Shown here: piece after piece, positions 23,879-35,246 of the stretch
Layout of the letters: the number at the start of each line of letters is the position of its first letter
Numbering within the stretch: the first letter of the stretch is position 1
Source of the DNA: Paucibacter sp. TC2R-5
GTDB lineage: Bacteria; Pseudomonadota; Gammaproteobacteria; Burkholderiales; Burkholderiaceae_C
Reading direction: 5' to 3'
DNA length: 64,000 bases
NCBI RefSeq assembly: GCF_025717605.1
Contig: NZ_JAJIRQ010000008.1
Coordinates: forward strand, 62,001-126,000
The notes under the pieces: generated by a model
Seen by the model: the letters and a program-made list of their open reading frames with translations, nothing else
What the model was told of the DNA's origin: nothing
Database searches by the model: none
Program-made: the position numbers and the translations under genes

Positions 23879-25360
23879 TCAGGTCGCCAAGGTTTTGACG
23901 ATTGCGGTGGCACAAAGCGCCATCAAGCCGCCCGGCAAAATACCAAACACCAGCACGGCGGCACCGTTCAAAGACATCACCATGCGTACATCGCTCGGCG
24001 CAGTCAGGGGCGCGCTATCGGTGGGCTCATCGAAGAACATCACCTTGATCACTCGCAGGTAGTAGTAAGCACCGATCAAGGAGACGGCGACCGCAACCAC
24101 GGCCAAGGCCGTGTAGCCCATCACATTGGTGCCAACCAAGGCCTGCAAAACTGCCAATTTGGCATAGAACCCTGCCGTCGGCGGCACACCGGCGAGCGAC
24201 AGCATGAAGATCGTCATCACAGTGGCGTACCAAGGGCTGCGCTTGGCCAGACCGGCCAAATCGCTGATCTCCTCGGCTTCATGGCCTTGCCGCGAGAGCA
24301 GCAAGATCATGCCGAAAGTGCCCAGCGTGGTCATCGCATAAACGATGACGTAATACATGGCCGAGCTGTAGGCATTGGCTGCCGACAAGGTGTTGTCGTT
24401 GACGACCCCGGACGCGAGGCCCAGCAACATAAAGCCCATTTGAGCGATGGTCGAATAAGCCAGCATGCGCTTCAGGTTGGTCTGCGCAATGGCAACGAAG
24501 TTACCAACGAAGAGTGAGGTCAAGGCCAGGACGATCAACATTTGCTGCCAATCAACAGCCAAGCCCATCATGCCTTCCACCAGTAGACGGATGGTGATGG
24601 CGAATGCCGCCAGCTTGGGCGCCGCAGCGATGAGCAGAGTGACCGCCGTGGGTGAGCCTTGATAGACGTCGGGGACCCACATATGGAACGGTGCAGCGCC
24701 AAGTTTGAAGGCCAGACCGGCGACAACAAATACGGTGCCGAAGATCAAGACTGACTTGTTAGGCACACCGGTGCTGATCACATCGAAGACCTGCGGGATA
24801 GACAGCGAGCCGGTCGCGCCATACATCATCGACAAACCGTAGAGCAAGAAGCCGCTGGCCAAAGCGCCCAGCACGAAGTACTTCATCGCAGCTTCTGTCG
24901 AGAGCAAATGGTCGCGACGCAGAGCCACCAGCGCGTAAAGCGACAGACTCATCAGCTCCAGGCCCAAATAGATGACCAGGAAATTATTGGCCGACAGCAT
25001 CACGCATATGCCCAGCAGCGAGAACAAGCTCAGGCTGAACAACTCGCCCTTGAGCAACTCCCGGGAGGCCGCATAGGGCCGGGCATAGACCAGCGTCACG
25101 ATGGTCGCAATGCAGGCGAAGAAGGCCAGCAAATGCCCCATCGGATCGGACACCACCATGCCTTGCATGGCGTAGACGGTTTGACCGTCTTGGAAGTAGA
25201 CCCAATGCACACCGGCCACAACAGCCAGGGTCAGCTGCGTCAACCAGTAGGTCGGACGGCGGGCAGGATCCTTCACAAACAAGTCCAGCATGGCGATGGC
25301 ACAAGCCATCAGCAGCAGTGCAATTTCGGGGTAAACCGCGAGCCAGTTCATATTAGTCAT
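23879..25360 (-). CDS. nuoN: NADH-quinone oxidoreductase subunit N
   Basis: 493-residue antiporter-like membrane subunit of complex I, about 14 helices, one of three proton-pumping modules (with NuoL and NuoM). Visible blocks include LLALKYFVLGALASGFLLYG-type helices around residues 150-170 (here EAAMKYFVLGALASG), the lysine helices KLGAAPFHMWVPDVYQGSP at about 221-239 and LKRMLAYSTIAQMGFMLLGL at about 290-309. Translation starts at ATG 25360; a second in-frame ATG lies three codons later. It is the last nuo subunit and is 19 bp from nuoM. Confidence 0.97.
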   Translation of the reverse strand: MTNMNWLAVYPEIALLLMACAIAMLDLFVKDPARRPTYWLTQLTLAVVAGVHWVYFQDGQTVYAMQGMVVSDPMGHLLAFFACIATIVTLVYARPYAASRELLKGELFSLSLFSLLGICVMLSANNFLVIYLGLELMSLSLYALVALRRDHLLSTEAAMKYFVLGALASGFLLYGLSMMYGATGSLSIPQVFDVISTGVPNKSVLIFGTVFVVAGLAFKLGAAPFHMWVPDVYQGSPTAVTLLIAAAPKLAAFAITIRLLVEGMMGLAVDWQQMLIVLALTSLFVGNFVAIAQTNLKRMLAYSTIAQMGFMLLGLASGVVNDNTLSAANAYSSAMYYVIVYAMTTLGTFGMILLLSRQGHEAEEISDLAGLAKRSPWYATVMTIFMLSLAGVPPTAGFYAKLAVLQALVGTNVMGYTALAVVAVAVSLIGAYYYLRVIKVMFFDEPTDSAPLTAPSDVRMVMSLNGAAVLVFGILPGGLMALCATAIVKTLAT

Positions 25361-25379
25361 TTGTCAGTGGCCCTAAGAA

Positions 25380-26858
25380 TCAACCGGGGATCAGCTTGGA
25401 AGTTGCCACATGCTTGAGCAACTCGGTCACTGATACCTGCATCACATCGGTAAATGGTTTTGGATAGAGACCCATCCACAGCACGGCAATGGCCAGCACC
25501 GCCATCATCAGGAACTCACGTGCATTGAGGTCTTGCAGGTTCTTGACGTTGTCATTGGTGACAGGGCCGAAATACACGCGCTTGTACATCCACAGCGAGT
25601 AGGCTGCGCCAAAAATCAAGGCGGTTGCGGCAATCGCGCCGATCCAGAAGCTGTACTGCACCGCGCCCAGAATCACCATCCACTCGCCGACGAAACCTGC
25701 CGTGGCGGGTAGGCCGCAATTGGCCATGGCGAAGAACAGCGCGAATGCGGCGAACTTGGGCATGGTGTTCACAACGCCGCCATAACTGGAGATTTCGCGG
25801 GAATGGACACGGTCATAAAGCACGCCGATCGACAAGAACATCGCGCCCGATACGAAACCGTGCGAAATCATCTGCACCAAGCCACCAGCCACGCCAAGTT
25901 GGTTAAAGATGAAGAAGCCCAGGGTCACAAAGCCCATGTGCGCGATCGAGGAATAGGCGACCAGCTTTTTCATGTCTTGCTGCACCAGCGCGACCAGGCC
26001 GATATAGACCACGCCGATCAAGGACATCGCAATGATCAACCAGGACCATTGATGGGCGGCGTCCGGAGCGATAGGCATTGAGAGCCGCAGGAAACCGTAA
26101 GCACCAAGCTTGAGCATGATGGCCGCCAGCACGACCGAGCCGCCGGTGGGCGCCTCAACGTGGGCGTCAGGCAACCAGGTATGCACCGGCCACATCGGCA
26201 CCTTGACCGAGAAGGCAGCCAAGAAGGCAAAGAACAACAGCGTTTGCGCCCCGCCGGTCAGCGGCAACTTGTGCCAGGTCAGGATGTCGAAGGACCCGCC
26301 CGACTGGAAGTACAAATACAGCAGCGCGATCAGCATCAGCAAGGAGCCGGCCAGCGTGTACAAGAAAAACTTGAACGCCGCATAGACGCGCTTAGGGCCG
26401 CCCCAGACGCCGATGATGATGTACATCGGGATCAGCGTTGCTTCAAAGAAAACATAGAACAGCAAGCCGTCCAATGCCGCGAACACGCCAATCATCAGGC
26501 CCGACAGAACCAGGAAGGAGCCCATGTATTGATTGACGCGCGACTCGATGACTTCCCAAGCAGCAATCACCACGATGACCGTGATGAAAGCCGTGAGTGG
26601 CACAAACCACATCGAGATACCGTCCACGCCCAGGTGGTAGCGCACATTGAAGCGCTCGATCCAGGGCTGGTTTTCGACAAACTGCATGGCAGCGGTCGTA
26701 TTGTCAAAGCCGCTGATCAAAGGCAGCGTGACGGCGAAGCAAGCCAGGGCGGCGAGCAAGGCGAACCAACGCACCATCTTGACTTGGTCGTCACGGCCCA
26801 GGGCGAGCAAGAGCAGGCCGCTGGCGATGGGTAGAAAAATGGCAAGACTAAGCAACAT
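25380..26858 (-). CDS. nuoM: NADH-quinone oxidoreductase subunit M
   Basis: 492-residue antiporter-like proton-pumping subunit of complex I. The pump signatures are FFLYTLAGSLLMLIALLYLY, the lysine helix FAAFSVKVPMWPVHTWLPDAHVE (split here across residues 211-233) and KKLVAYSSIAHMGFVTLGFF. ATG 26858 (MLLSLAIFLP) is chosen because GGAG lies six bases upstream. The frame extends 24 codons further but that stretch overlaps the nuoL end without similarity. It sits between nuoL and nuoN with 17- and 19-bp gaps. Confidence 0.97.
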   Translation of the reverse strand: MLLSLAIFLPIASGLLLLALGRDDQVKMVRWFALLAALACFAVTLPLISGFDNTTAAMQFVENQPWIERFNVRYHLGVDGISMWFVPLTAFITVIVVIAAWEVIESRVNQYMGSFLVLSGLMIGVFAALDGLLFYVFFEATLIPMYIIIGVWGGPKRVYAAFKFFLYTLAGSLLMLIALLYLYFQSGGSFDILTWHKLPLTGGAQTLLFFAFLAAFSVKVPMWPVHTWLPDAHVEAPTGGSVVLAAIMLKLGAYGFLRLSMPIAPDAAHQWSWLIIAMSLIGVVYIGLVALVQQDMKKLVAYSSIAHMGFVTLGFFIFNQLGVAGGLVQMISHGFVSGAMFLSIGVLYDRVHSREISSYGGVVNTMPKFAAFALFFAMANCGLPATAGFVGEWMVILGAVQYSFWIGAIAATALIFGAAYSLWMYKRVYFGPVTNDNVKNLQDLNAREFLMMAVLAIAVLWMGLYPKPFTDVMQVSVTELLKHVATSKLIPG

Positions 26859-26875
26859 AAGATCTCCGCCCTTGA

Positions 26876-28927
26876 TCAAAGACCAGCCAGGGTCTTGAAT
26901 TGGGGCCATATAAACGGCCACAGCTGCCACGTCATCAAGCCGAGCACGCCCAGAATCATCACCAAGGCATACCAGTACAAATGACCGGTCTGCACCAAAC
27001 GAACCACAGCTGCGAGCCGACCCACCGTGCGGGCCGAGCCGTTGATCAACACACCATCAATCAACGCGCCATCGCCGCCCTTCCAGAAGGCCAAGCCCAA
27101 ACCGCGCGCGGCCTTGGCCAATACGTTCTCATTGAACCAGTCGAGGTAGTACTTGTTTTCCAGCACATTGACGATCGGTGACAAAACGCGGCCAATCGCC
27201 TTCGGTATGCCGGGTGCAACCATATAGAACACATAGGCTGTGACGACACCGCCCAGAGCCAGCCAGAACGGCAGGGTACTCAGGCCATGCATGGCCATCG
27301 CTGCCGCGCCATGGAATTCGTGAGCCAGTTCTTCCATCGCGTGATGAATCTCGTGGTTGACGAAGATCGCATCCTTGAAGAAATCACCGAACAGCATGGG
27401 CTGTATCGCCAAATAGCCGATCACCACCGACGGGATCGCCAGCAGGACTAACGGCGCAGTCACCACCCATGGCGACTCGTGTGGGACATGCGGCTCATGG
27501 TGACCGTGGTCATCATGGTGATCATGCTCGCCTGGGAAAGGCTTGTGGCGGAAGTTTTCCTTGCCGTGGAAGACCAGGAAATACATGCGGAATGAGTAGA
27601 AGGCGGTTACGAACACACCGATGATGACGGCCGCATAGGCGTAAGGTGCGGCCGGCAGATGGCTGGCGTGCACCGCCTCGATGATGCTGTCCTTGGAGTA
27701 GAAACCGGCGAACAGCGGCGTGCCGATCAGCGCCAAGGAGCCCAGCAAGGACGTGATCCAGGTGATAGGCATGTACTTGCGCAGCCCACCCATATTGCGG
27801 ATGTCCTGGTCGTGGTGCATACCGATGATCACTGAGCCGGCGCCGAGGAATAGCAGCGCCTTGAAGAAGGCATGGGTCATCAAGTGGAAGACCGCCACCG
27901 AATAGGCCGAGGCACCCAAAGCCACCGTCATATAGCCCAGCTGCGACAAGGTCGAGTAAGCGACCACGCGCTTGATGTCATTCTGAATGATGCCCAGGAA
28001 GCCCATGAACAAGGCCGTGATGGCGCCGATGATCAGCACGAAATTCAAAGCAGTGTCGGACAACTCGAACAGCGGGCTCATGCGCGCCACCATAAAGATG
28101 CCGGCCGTCACCATCGTGGCGGCATGGATCAGCGCGGAAATTGGCGTCGGGCCTTCCATCGAATCAGGCAGCCAGACATGCAGCGGGAACTGCGCGCTCT
28201 TGCCCATGGCGCCGATGAACAAGCAGATGCAGGCGACCGACAACATCATCCAGTCGCTGCCCCACAAAGGCGCGTTGAAGCCGATTTTGGCCAAATCGTC
28301 CGCCTTGGCGAACACTTCACCGTAGTTCAAGGAACCGCTGTGCGCGACCAGCAGGCCAATGCCCAGAATGAAGCCGAAGTCACCGACTCGGTTGACCAAA
28401 AAGGCCTTCATATTGGCAAAGATCGCCGTCGGCTTGGTGTACCAGAAGCCGATCAACAAGTAACTGACCAGACCCACGGCCTCCCAGCCGAAGAAAAGCT
28501 GCAACATATTGTTGCTCATCACCAGCATCAACATGCTGAAGGTGAACAAGGAGATGTAGCTGAAGAAGCGCTGATAGCCCGGGTCTTCCGACATATAGCC
28601 GATGGTGTAGATATGCACCATCAGCGACACAAAGGTCACCACGCACATCATCATCGCGGTCAGGCCGTCAACCAGGAAGCCGACCTCCATCTTCAGCCCG
28701 CCTATCACCATCCACTCGTAAATGGTCTGGTTGAAGCGCGCGCCTTCGTTGACCACCGCATTCAGGGTCATCACCGAAAGGATGAAGGCGATCAAGACGC
28801 CCAGAATGGTGACGGTGTGAGCGCCGGCTCGGCCGACCTGTTTGCCGAAAAGGCCCGCGACCACGGCACCGGCCAGGGGCGCCAGTGGCACCGCCAGCAG
28901 CATGTTCTGTGAGAGTTGTGCAGACAT
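26876..28927 (-). CDS. nuoL: NADH-quinone oxidoreductase subunit L
   Basis: 683-residue distal proton-pumping subunit of complex I, with the long lateral helix expected at the C-terminal end. Recognisable parts are FSYISLFTFSMLMLVMSNNML, GWEAVGLVSYLLIGFWY, KSAQFPLHVWLPDSMEGPTP and KRVVAYSTLSQLGYMTVALG. A His-rich loop lies near residues 470-485 (several HH and HD pairs between helices), a variable region that could bind metal fortuitously. It starts 7 bp after nuoK. Confidence 0.97.
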   Translation of the reverse strand: MSAQLSQNMLLAVPLAPLAGAVVAGLFGKQVGRAGAHTVTILGVLIAFILSVMTLNAVVNEGARFNQTIYEWMVIGGLKMEVGFLVDGLTAMMMCVVTFVSLMVHIYTIGYMSEDPGYQRFFSYISLFTFSMLMLVMSNNMLQLFFGWEAVGLVSYLLIGFWYTKPTAIFANMKAFLVNRVGDFGFILGIGLLVAHSGSLNYGEVFAKADDLAKIGFNAPLWGSDWMMLSVACICLFIGAMGKSAQFPLHVWLPDSMEGPTPISALIHAATMVTAGIFMVARMSPLFELSDTALNFVLIIGAITALFMGFLGIIQNDIKRVVAYSTLSQLGYMTVALGASAYSVAVFHLMTHAFFKALLFLGAGSVIIGMHHDQDIRNMGGLRKYMPITWITSLLGSLALIGTPLFAGFYSKDSIIEAVHASHLPAAPYAYAAVIIGVFVTAFYSFRMYFLVFHGKENFRHKPFPGEHDHHDDHGHHEPHVPHESPWVVTAPLVLLAIPSVVIGYLAIQPMLFGDFFKDAIFVNHEIHHAMEELAHEFHGAAAMAMHGLSTLPFWLALGGVVTAYVFYMVAPGIPKAIGRVLSPIVNVLENKYYLDWFNENVLAKAARGLGLAFWKGGDGALIDGVLINGSARTVGRLAAVVRLVQTGHLYWYALVMILGVLGLMTWQLWPFIWPQFKTLAGL

Positions 28928-28934
28928 ATGGCGG

Positions 28935-29246
28935 TCAGCCCTTCAGCGCGTCGAGCTCTTCGACATTGATGGTGGCGCGATTGCGGAACAGCACGACGAG
29001 AATGGCCAAGCCTATCGCCGACTCGGCTGCCGCCACGGTCAGAATGAAGAACACAAAGACCTGACCCGCGATATCACCGAGGTAGTGAGAAAAGGCCACA
29101 AAGTTCATATTCACCGCCAGAAGCATCAGCTCGATCGCCATCAGGAGCACGATCAGGTTCTTCCGGTTCATGAAGATGCCCACGACGGCGATGGCGAACA
29201 ACATCGCCCCCAGCGTCAGAAAATGGCCCAGCGTCAATGTCATCAT
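28935..29246 (-). CDS. nuoK: NADH-quinone oxidoreductase subunit K
   Basis: 103-residue, three-helix membrane subunit of complex I (MnhC/KdpC-like fold) with the two conserved membrane glutamates in [16 protein letters not shown] and [15 protein letters not shown]. The gene begins with two ATGs in a row (29246 and 29243). The first overlaps the nuoJ stop in an ATGA arrangement, giving translational coupling. Length is typical. Confidence 0.96.
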   Translation of the reverse strand: MMTLTLGHFLTLGAMLFAIAVVGIFMNRKNLIVLLMAIELMLLAVNMNFVAFSHYLGDIAGQVFVFFILTVAAAESAIGLAILVVLFRNRATINVEELDALKG

Positions 29247-29890
29247 GATTTGGCTCCTTGCTCGGCCGCCGCTTCGACGGGTGCTGCGACCACGTCAACC
29301 GTGGGGGCGACCTTGATGATGCGCAGTCGGTCGGCCTTCTTGACCTTGACTTGTTCTGACGGAATCTGCGTGCGTGCGTCCTTACGACTGCGCAATGTCA
29401 GGGCGATGGCCGCAATGATGGCGACCAACAGCAGCACGGCTGCGATCTCAAGCGGATACAGATACTGCGAGTAGATCGCAATGCCGAGCACCTTGGTGTT
29501 GCCCATCTGCAATTCAGCCGCGCTCAACTCTGGCGCGCTGCTCAAACGGAAGCCCCCCATAAGGATCGCTGCCATCTCCAACGCGATCACCGCGCCGACA
29601 AAGCCTCCAAGTGGCAAATGCTTCCAAAAGCCGTTGCGTACACCGTCCGAATTGATGTCCAACATCATCACAACGAACAGGAACAGCACCATGACCGCGC
29701 CGATATAGACCAGCACCAGCGCAATGGCGAGGAACTCGGCTTTCAGCAGCATCCAAATACAAGAAGCAGTGAAAAAGGCCAAGATCAAAAACAAGGCTGC
29801 GTGCACGGTACTGCGCGCCGTGATCACACGGAACGAAGCGCCGAGCAAGACGGCCGAGAAGAGATAAAACAATACGGTTGTGATGTCCAT
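29243..29890 (-). CDS. nuoJ: NADH-quinone oxidoreductase subunit J
   Basis: 215-residue membrane subunit of complex I with five helices (residues 1-165) including the conserved pi-bulge helix [18 protein letters not shown], part of the coupling channel. A polar C-terminal tail of about 45 residues, rich in Lys, Val and Ala, extends beyond the core. Such extensions vary between species. It overlaps nuoK by 4 bp and is separated from nuoI by 62 bp containing two small palindromic hairpins. Confidence 0.96.
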   Translation of the reverse strand: MDITTVLFYLFSAVLLGASFRVITARSTVHAALFLILAFFTASCIWMLLKAEFLAIALVLVYIGAVMVLFLFVVMMLDINSDGVRNGFWKHLPLGGFVGAVIALEMAAILMGGFRLSSAPELSAAELQMGNTKVLGIAIYSQYLYPLEIAAVLLLVAIIAAIALTLRSRKDARTQIPSEQVKVKKADRLRIIKVAPTVDVVAAPVEAAAEQGAKS

Positions 29891-29897
29891 GCGTATT

Positions 29898-29939
29898 CCT
29901 GCAAGCAGGCTTTGCGAGTCAGGCTAGACCGGTCCGGTC
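29898..29939 (-). repeat. Two short hairpins in the nuoI-nuoJ gap
   Basis: cctgc-aa-gcagg (29898-29909) and gaccgg-t-ccggtc (29927-29939) are perfect inverted repeats inside the 62-bp gap between nuoI and nuoJ. Neither has a T-run. The first has the same AA-centred design as two hairpins in the nuoA-nuoB gap. Confidence 0.5.
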
Positions 29940-29952
29940 ATGCCCACTTCGT

Positions 29953-30438
29953 TCAGCGGTACTTGGCATCGGCCTCCTTTTGGGCAGCGATCTCGGGCTC
30001 GAAACGATCGCCGACGGCCAAGAGCATGTCCTTGGTGAAGTACAGATCGCCACGTTTTTCGCCGTGGTATTCAAAAATGCTGGTTTCGACAATCGAGTCG
30101 ACCGGGCAGCTCTCTTCGCAGAAGCCACAGAAGATGCACTTGGTCAGGTCGATGTCGTAACGGCTGGTGCGGCGCGAGCCGTCGTCCCTAACTTCCGACT
30201 CAATCGTGATCGCCATCGCCGGGCAGACCGCTTCGCAGAGCTTGCAAGCGATGCAGCGCTCTTCGCCATTCTCATAGCGGCGCAGCGCGTGCAGGCCACG
30301 GAAGCGAGGCGACAGCGGCGTCTTTTCCTCCGGGAACTGAACCGTGATATTGCGAGATAGGAAATGCCGGCCGGTCAGGGCCAGGCCCTTGAACAGCTCG
30401 ATGAGCATAAAGCTCTTGATGAAGCTAACTGCAGACAT
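29953..30438 (-). CDS. nuoI: NADH-quinone oxidoreductase subunit I
   Basis: 161-residue peripheral-arm subunit carrying two [4Fe-4S] clusters (N6a and N6b). Ligand cysteines are 62, 65, 68, 72 ([11 protein letters not shown]) and 101, 104, 107, 111 ([11 protein letters not shown]). An amphipathic N-terminal helix (residues 5-25) docks it on the membrane arm. It passes electrons from NuoG to NuoB. The gene is 12 bp after nuoH. Confidence 0.97.
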   Translation of the reverse strand: MSAVSFIKSFMLIELFKGLALTGRHFLSRNITVQFPEEKTPLSPRFRGLHALRRYENGEERCIACKLCEAVCPAMAITIESEVRDDGSRRTSRYDIDLTKCIFCGFCEESCPVDSIVETSIFEYHGEKRGDLYFTKDMLLAVGDRFEPEIAAQKEADAKYR

Positions 30439-30450
30439 GGGGCGGCCTCA

Positions 30451-31521
30451 TCACTTCCAAATGTTGTAAGGCGACTGAATCCAGAAGCCGACAACGAGCA
30501 GCCAGACCAGAGTCACGGGAATAAAGATCTTCCAGCCCAAGCGCATGATCTGGTCATAGCGATAGCGCGGGAAGCTGGCACGAATCCACAAGAACATGGT
30601 CACCACGGCAAACGTCTTGGCACCCAACCAGATCCAGCCAGGAATGAAGTCAAGCGCTGCAATCGGCGACAGCCAACCGCCCAGGAACAGTGTGACGGTC
30701 AGGATAGACACCAGCCACATATTGGCGTACTCGGCCAGAAAGAACATCGCAAACGACATGCCCGAGTACTCGACCATATGGCCGGCGACAATTTCAGATT
30801 CGCCCTCAACGACGTCAAACGGGTGGCGATTGGTTTCGGCCAAGCCGGAGATGAAGTACACCAAGAAGATCGGCAGCAGCGGCAGCCAGTTCCAGGACAG
30901 GAAGGACAGACCCATTTCGGCAAACTGACCCTTGCCCTGCCCCATCACGATGTCGCTCATATTCAGGCTGCCACTGACCATCAGCACGACAACCAAGGCA
31001 AAGCCCATCGGGATTTCGTAACTGACCATCTGTGCCGATGCACGCAGCGCACCGAGGAAGGCGTACTTCGAGTTCGAGGCCCAACCGGCGATGATGACAC
31101 CGTAGACTTCCAGCGAAGTAATGGCCATCAGGAACAGCAAGCCGGCATTGATATTGGCCAGCGCCACATCAGGGCCGAAGGGAATCACCACCCAGGCGGC
31201 CAGCGCCGGCATGATGGTCATGATGGGGCCTAGGAAGAACAAGCCCTTGTTAGCCGCTGTCGGAACGATGATTTCCTTGAAAATCAATTTGACCGCGTCG
31301 GCAATCGGAGTCAGCAAGCCGTAGGGACCGACCCGGTTCGGACCAGGGCGGATCTGGGTCCAGCCGATCGCCTTACGCTCCCACAGCGTCAGGTAGGCGA
31401 CGCAAATCATCAGCGGCGCTACCACCGCGATGATCTTGATCAGATTCCACAGCACCGGCCAGATCAGCGTGGAAATACCGCCGAACAGCTGCGCGCCGCT
31501 TTGGTAGAAGGTTTCAATCAT
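30451..31521 (-). CDS. nuoH: NADH-quinone oxidoreductase subunit H
   Basis: 356-residue, eight-helix membrane subunit that forms the quinone-binding pocket together with NuoB and NuoD. Conserved loops include [25 protein letters not shown]-type residues near 49-73 and the acidic stretch [20 protein letters not shown] (229-248), which links the Q site to the proton channels. Length is normal. It lies between nuoG (13 bp) and nuoI (12 bp). Confidence 0.97.
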   Translation of the reverse strand: MIETFYQSGAQLFGGISTLIWPVLWNLIKIIAVVAPLMICVAYLTLWERKAIGWTQIRPGPNRVGPYGLLTPIADAVKLIFKEIIVPTAANKGLFFLGPIMTIMPALAAWVVIPFGPDVALANINAGLLFLMAITSLEVYGVIIAGWASNSKYAFLGALRASAQMVSYEIPMGFALVVVLMVSGSLNMSDIVMGQGKGQFAEMGLSFLSWNWLPLLPIFLVYFISGLAETNRHPFDVVEGESEIVAGHMVEYSGMSFAMFFLAEYANMWLVSILTVTLFLGGWLSPIAALDFIPGWIWLGAKTFAVVTMFLWIRASFPRYRYDQIMRLGWKIFIPVTLVWLLVVGFWIQSPYNIWK

Positions 31522-31534
31522 TGCTGTTCTCGCC

Positions 31535-33859
31535 TCAAACCTTGCTGACGTTCAAGCCGCCAAAGATAGAACCCAAGGCCGCTGTTTCAGGCAAGCCACT
31601 AGGTACACGCAGCACATTGGCCGGCAACTTCGCATCCAACTTGGCCGGCAGTTGCACCGCGCCTGCGCCGTCCTGGCTGATGCGCACCGTATCCCCTTCG
31701 TTCAGACCTAATTGCGTCCAAACAGCGGACGGCAAATGGGCCACCGCGGCTTGCCGCGCATCATTGCTCAGCTGCAGCGAGCTGGTAAAACGAACCAAGG
31801 CATCTGCCGCATAGATCGGCAGCTCGGCCAGTCGCTCTATTGCAGCTGGCGTTGCGCTCTGCAGCGCGGCTGAACCGGCATTGCTCAGGCGCGAAGCGAG
31901 ATTTGCCTCGACGCCCAGCGCCTCGGTGCGGACTTGCTCAGAGCTGTCCTGGCTGAAGCCGTCCAGTGCCAGCAAATTGCCCAGCACGCGAAGAATCTTC
32001 CAGCCGGGCCGGGTGTCACTCAGCGGTTTGACCACGCCGACGAAGCTTTGCGCCAGACCTTCGGCGTTGACGAAAGTTCCCGAGGTCTCGGTGAACGGCG
32101 CAGTTGGCAGCAGCACATCGGCGTAGTCGAGGCCGGTTTTGAACGGGCTCATCACCACGACCATTTCGGCTGAAGCCAAGGCCTTGGCTGCAGCGGCCGC
32201 GTTGGATGAATCCAGCACCGGGTCGGTATTCAAAAGCAACAAGCCCTTCAGACCTGCATCGCCCAGCATCTGGCCGGCGTTCAAGCCGCCCTGCTGAGGT
32301 AAGGCGTTAACCAGCTGTGCGCCGACCGTGTTGGCGGCAGCTGTCAGATAGCCAACACTGGCACCGGTTTGCTCGGCAATCCAGTTGGCCAGGCTCAACA
32401 GGCTAGCGGCTTGCGGATGTTCTGCCGCGGCATTGCCGAGCAGCACGGCCTTGTGCTGACCCGACAGCAAGGCATTGGCAATCGCCTGAGCGGCCTCCGT
32501 TGCCGTACCGGCCGCAGGGGCAGTGACGCCATTTGCTGCGGCAACCGCAGTCGCCACATCGGCCAAGGCCTGAACCCAGCTACTTGGAGCCACCGTGATG
32601 CGGGCAGCGACCGGCATCAGCCAGTCATCTTCGCTGGCATGGATGCTCATGATCTGCGCGCCATGGCGAGCCGCATGACGCAAACGCAAGGCGAACAGCG
32701 GATGGTCCTTACGCAAGAAGGAACCCACCACCAGCGCACGGTCAAGCTGGCTCAGCCCGGCAATCGGCATACCCAGCCAATGCGCTTGGCCGGCAGCGGC
32801 GCTATTGCCGAAGTCGCTGTGACGCAGGCGGTAGTCGACGTTCTGACTGCCCAAGCCGCGCACCAGCTTGGCCAGCAAATGCAATTCCTCGACGGTGCTG
32901 TGGGCCGAACCCAGAGCGCCGATTGCGGCCGGGCCGTGCTCGGCGCGAATGACCTTCAGGCCGTTCGCCACATACTCGAGCGCGGTACTCCAGTCGACCG
33001 TCTTCCAGGCGCCGCCCTGCTTGATCATCGGCTGCGTCAGGCGCTGATCGCTGTTCAGGGATTCATAGGAGAAGCGGTCGCGGTCGGCGATCCAGCATTC
33101 GTTGACGGCGTCGTTCTCCAGCGGAACGACGCGCATGACCTGGTTGCCCTTGACCTGAACCACCAAGTTGGCGCCGGTGCTGTCATGCGGGCTGATGCTC
33201 TTGCGGCGCGACAACTCCCAGGTGCGGGCGCTGTAGCGGAAAGGCTTGCTGGTGAGTGCGCCGACCGGGCAGATGTCGATCATATTGCCCGACAACTCGG
33301 AGTCGATCGTACGGCCGACAAAGGTCTGGATCTCGGCATGCTCGCCGCGATGCGCCATGCCCAGTTCCATCACGCCGGCAATTTCTTGGCCGAAGCGAAC
33401 GCAGCGCGTGCAGTGGATGCAGCGGCTCATCTCCTGCATCGAAATCAGCGGGCCGACGTTCTTCTGGAACACGACGCGCTTTTCTTCGGTGTAGCGCGAC
33501 TTGCCAGCTCCATAGCCGACGGCCAGGTCTTGCAACTGGCACTCGCCGCCCTGGTCGCAGATCGGGCAATCCAGCGGATGGTTGATCAGCAAGAACTCCA
33601 TCACGCCTTGCTGCGCTTTCAGCGCCTTGTCGCTCTTGGTGCGGACAATCATGCCCTGCGTGACCGGCGTGGCGCAAGCCGGCATCGGCTTGGGTGCCTT
33701 CTCCACATCGACCAAGCACATGCGGCAATTGGCGGCGATGGAGAGCTTCTTGTGATAGCAAAAATGCGGGATGTAGGTGCCGGCTTGCTCGGCCGCATGC
33801 ATCACCATGCTGCCGGCCGGGACCGTTAGCTTTTGACCGTCGAGTTCGATTTCAATCAT
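31535..33859 (-). CDS. nuoG: NADH-quinone oxidoreductase subunit G
   Basis: 774-residue large Fe-S subunit of the peripheral arm. The N-terminal [2Fe-2S] ferredoxin domain has Cys34, 45, 48 and 62. A His/Cys [4Fe-4S] motif near 97-110 ([17 protein letters not shown]) and [11 protein letters not shown] with further cluster N4 ligands follow. The rest is a molybdopterin-oxidoreductase-like domain without a catalytic role, ending in a C-terminal stretch rich in Ala and Leu. The gene starts 18 bp after nuoF. Confidence 0.96.
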   Translation of the reverse strand: MIEIELDGQKLTVPAGSMVMHAAEQAGTYIPHFCYHKKLSIAANCRMCLVDVEKAPKPMPACATPVTQGMIVRTKSDKALKAQQGVMEFLLINHPLDCPICDQGGECQLQDLAVGYGAGKSRYTEEKRVVFQKNVGPLISMQEMSRCIHCTRCVRFGQEIAGVMELGMAHRGEHAEIQTFVGRTIDSELSGNMIDICPVGALTSKPFRYSARTWELSRRKSISPHDSTGANLVVQVKGNQVMRVVPLENDAVNECWIADRDRFSYESLNSDQRLTQPMIKQGGAWKTVDWSTALEYVANGLKVIRAEHGPAAIGALGSAHSTVEELHLLAKLVRGLGSQNVDYRLRHSDFGNSAAAGQAHWLGMPIAGLSQLDRALVVGSFLRKDHPLFALRLRHAARHGAQIMSIHASEDDWLMPVAARITVAPSSWVQALADVATAVAAANGVTAPAAGTATEAAQAIANALLSGQHKAVLLGNAAAEHPQAASLLSLANWIAEQTGASVGYLTAAANTVGAQLVNALPQQGGLNAGQMLGDAGLKGLLLLNTDPVLDSSNAAAAAKALASAEMVVVMSPFKTGLDYADVLLPTAPFTETSGTFVNAEGLAQSFVGVVKPLSDTRPGWKILRVLGNLLALDGFSQDSSEQVRTEALGVEANLASRLSNAGSAALQSATPAAIERLAELPIYAADALVRFTSSLQLSNDARQAAVAHLPSAVWTQLGLNEGDTVRISQDGAGAVQLPAKLDAKLPANVLRVPSGLPETAALGSIFGGLNVSKV

Positions 33860-33877
33860 GTCGTGTCCTGTCCTGCC

Positions 33878-35230
33878 TCAGCTTGAGGCCGGCACCAGAG
33901 CCGTTTTGTGTTCGATCAGATGAACGAACTCGTTTCTGAAATTCTTGATCATCGCGCGCACTGGCATCGCCGCTGCGTCGCCCAAGGCGCAAATTGTGCG
34001 GCCCTGGATGTTGTCGGCGACCGAGTTCAGCAGATCGATGTCTTCCGGCTTGCCTTGCCCATTGGCAATACGCTCGACCACGCGATGCATCCAGCCCGTG
34101 CCTTCGCGGCAAGGCGTGCACTGGCCGCAAGACTCATGCGCGTAGAAGTAAGACAGACGCAGCAGGCTCTTGACCATGCAGCGCGAATCATCCAAGACGA
34201 TGACGGCGCCCGAGCCCAGCATCGAACCGGCCTTGGCGATGGAGTCATAGTCCATCGTGCATTCCATCATCACGTCGGCGGTCAACACCGGTGACGAGGA
34301 GCCGCCAGGAATCACGGCCTTGAGCCTGCGCCCCTTGCGCACGCCACCGGCCAACTCCAAGAGTTTGGCGAACGAGGTGCCGAGCGGGATCTCGTAATTT
34401 CCGGGCTTTTCCACATCGCCGGAGACCGAGAAAATCTTGGTGCCGCCGTTGTTAGGCTTGCCAATCTCGAGGTAAGGCTGGCCACCATTGCGGATGATCC
34501 ATGGCACCGCGGCGAAGGTCTCGGTGTTGTTGATCGTGGTCGGCCGGCCGTACAAACCAAAGCTGGCTGGGAACGGCGGCTTGAAGCGGGGCTGGCCCTT
34601 CTTGCCTTCGAGCGACTCGAGCAAGGCGGTTTCTTCACCGCAGATATAAGCGCCAAAACCATGGAAGGCATGGAGCTGAAAACTGAAGTCCGAACCCAGG
34701 ATGTTGTCACCCAGGAAGCCTGCCGCGCGCGCCTCTTCCAGTGCGGCTTCGAAGCGCTCATAGACCTCGAAGATTTCGCCGTGGATGTAGTTGTAGCCGG
34801 TCTGGATGCCCATCGCGAAGGCGGCAATCGCCATACCTTCGATGACGATGTGCGGGTTGAACATCAAGATGTCGCGGTCTTTGCAGGTGCCGGGCTCGCC
34901 CTCGTCGGAATTGCAGACCAGATACTTGGCGCCCGGAAACTGGCGCGGCATGAAGCTCCACTTCAGACCGGTCGGGAAGCCCGCACCGCCGCGGCCACGC
35001 AGGCCCGAAGCCTTGACTTCGGCGATCACCTGATCTTGCGTCAGCGGCGTGCCCTCGGGAGCGCCCTCGCCTTTGAGGATCTTGCGCAAGGCGGCATAAC
35101 CACCACGAGCGACGTAGTCCTGCAGGCTCCAATTCTTGCCATTCAGGCCGTCATAGATTTGCGCGCCGAGGTGGCGATCATGGAAACAGGTTTCAGTACC
35201 CTGACTTTGAAACTTGGAGAGGTCCAGCAT
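33878..35230 (-). CDS. nuoF: NADH-quinone oxidoreductase subunit F
   Basis: 450-residue NADH-oxidising subunit, holding FMN and [4Fe-4S] cluster N3. The glycine-rich [16 protein letters not shown] (74-89) binds NADH and FMN, the block [15 protein letters not shown] is near 107-121, and cluster ligands lie in [15 protein letters not shown] plus a later Cys in GRTICALGD. It passes electrons to NuoE and NuoG. It lies 16 bp after nuoE. Confidence 0.97.
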   Translation of the reverse strand: MLDLSKFQSQGTETCFHDRHLGAQIYDGLNGKNWSLQDYVARGGYAALRKILKGEGAPEGTPLTQDQVIAEVKASGLRGRGGAGFPTGLKWSFMPRQFPGAKYLVCNSDEGEPGTCKDRDILMFNPHIVIEGMAIAAFAMGIQTGYNYIHGEIFEVYERFEAALEEARAAGFLGDNILGSDFSFQLHAFHGFGAYICGEETALLESLEGKKGQPRFKPPFPASFGLYGRPTTINNTETFAAVPWIIRNGGQPYLEIGKPNNGGTKIFSVSGDVEKPGNYEIPLGTSFAKLLELAGGVRKGRRLKAVIPGGSSSPVLTADVMMECTMDYDSIAKAGSMLGSGAVIVLDDSRCMVKSLLRLSYFYAHESCGQCTPCREGTGWMHRVVERIANGQGKPEDIDLLNSVADNIQGRTICALGDAAAMPVRAMIKNFRNEFVHLIEHKTALVPASS

Positions 35231-35246
35231 GCTTCTTTCCTCTTCC

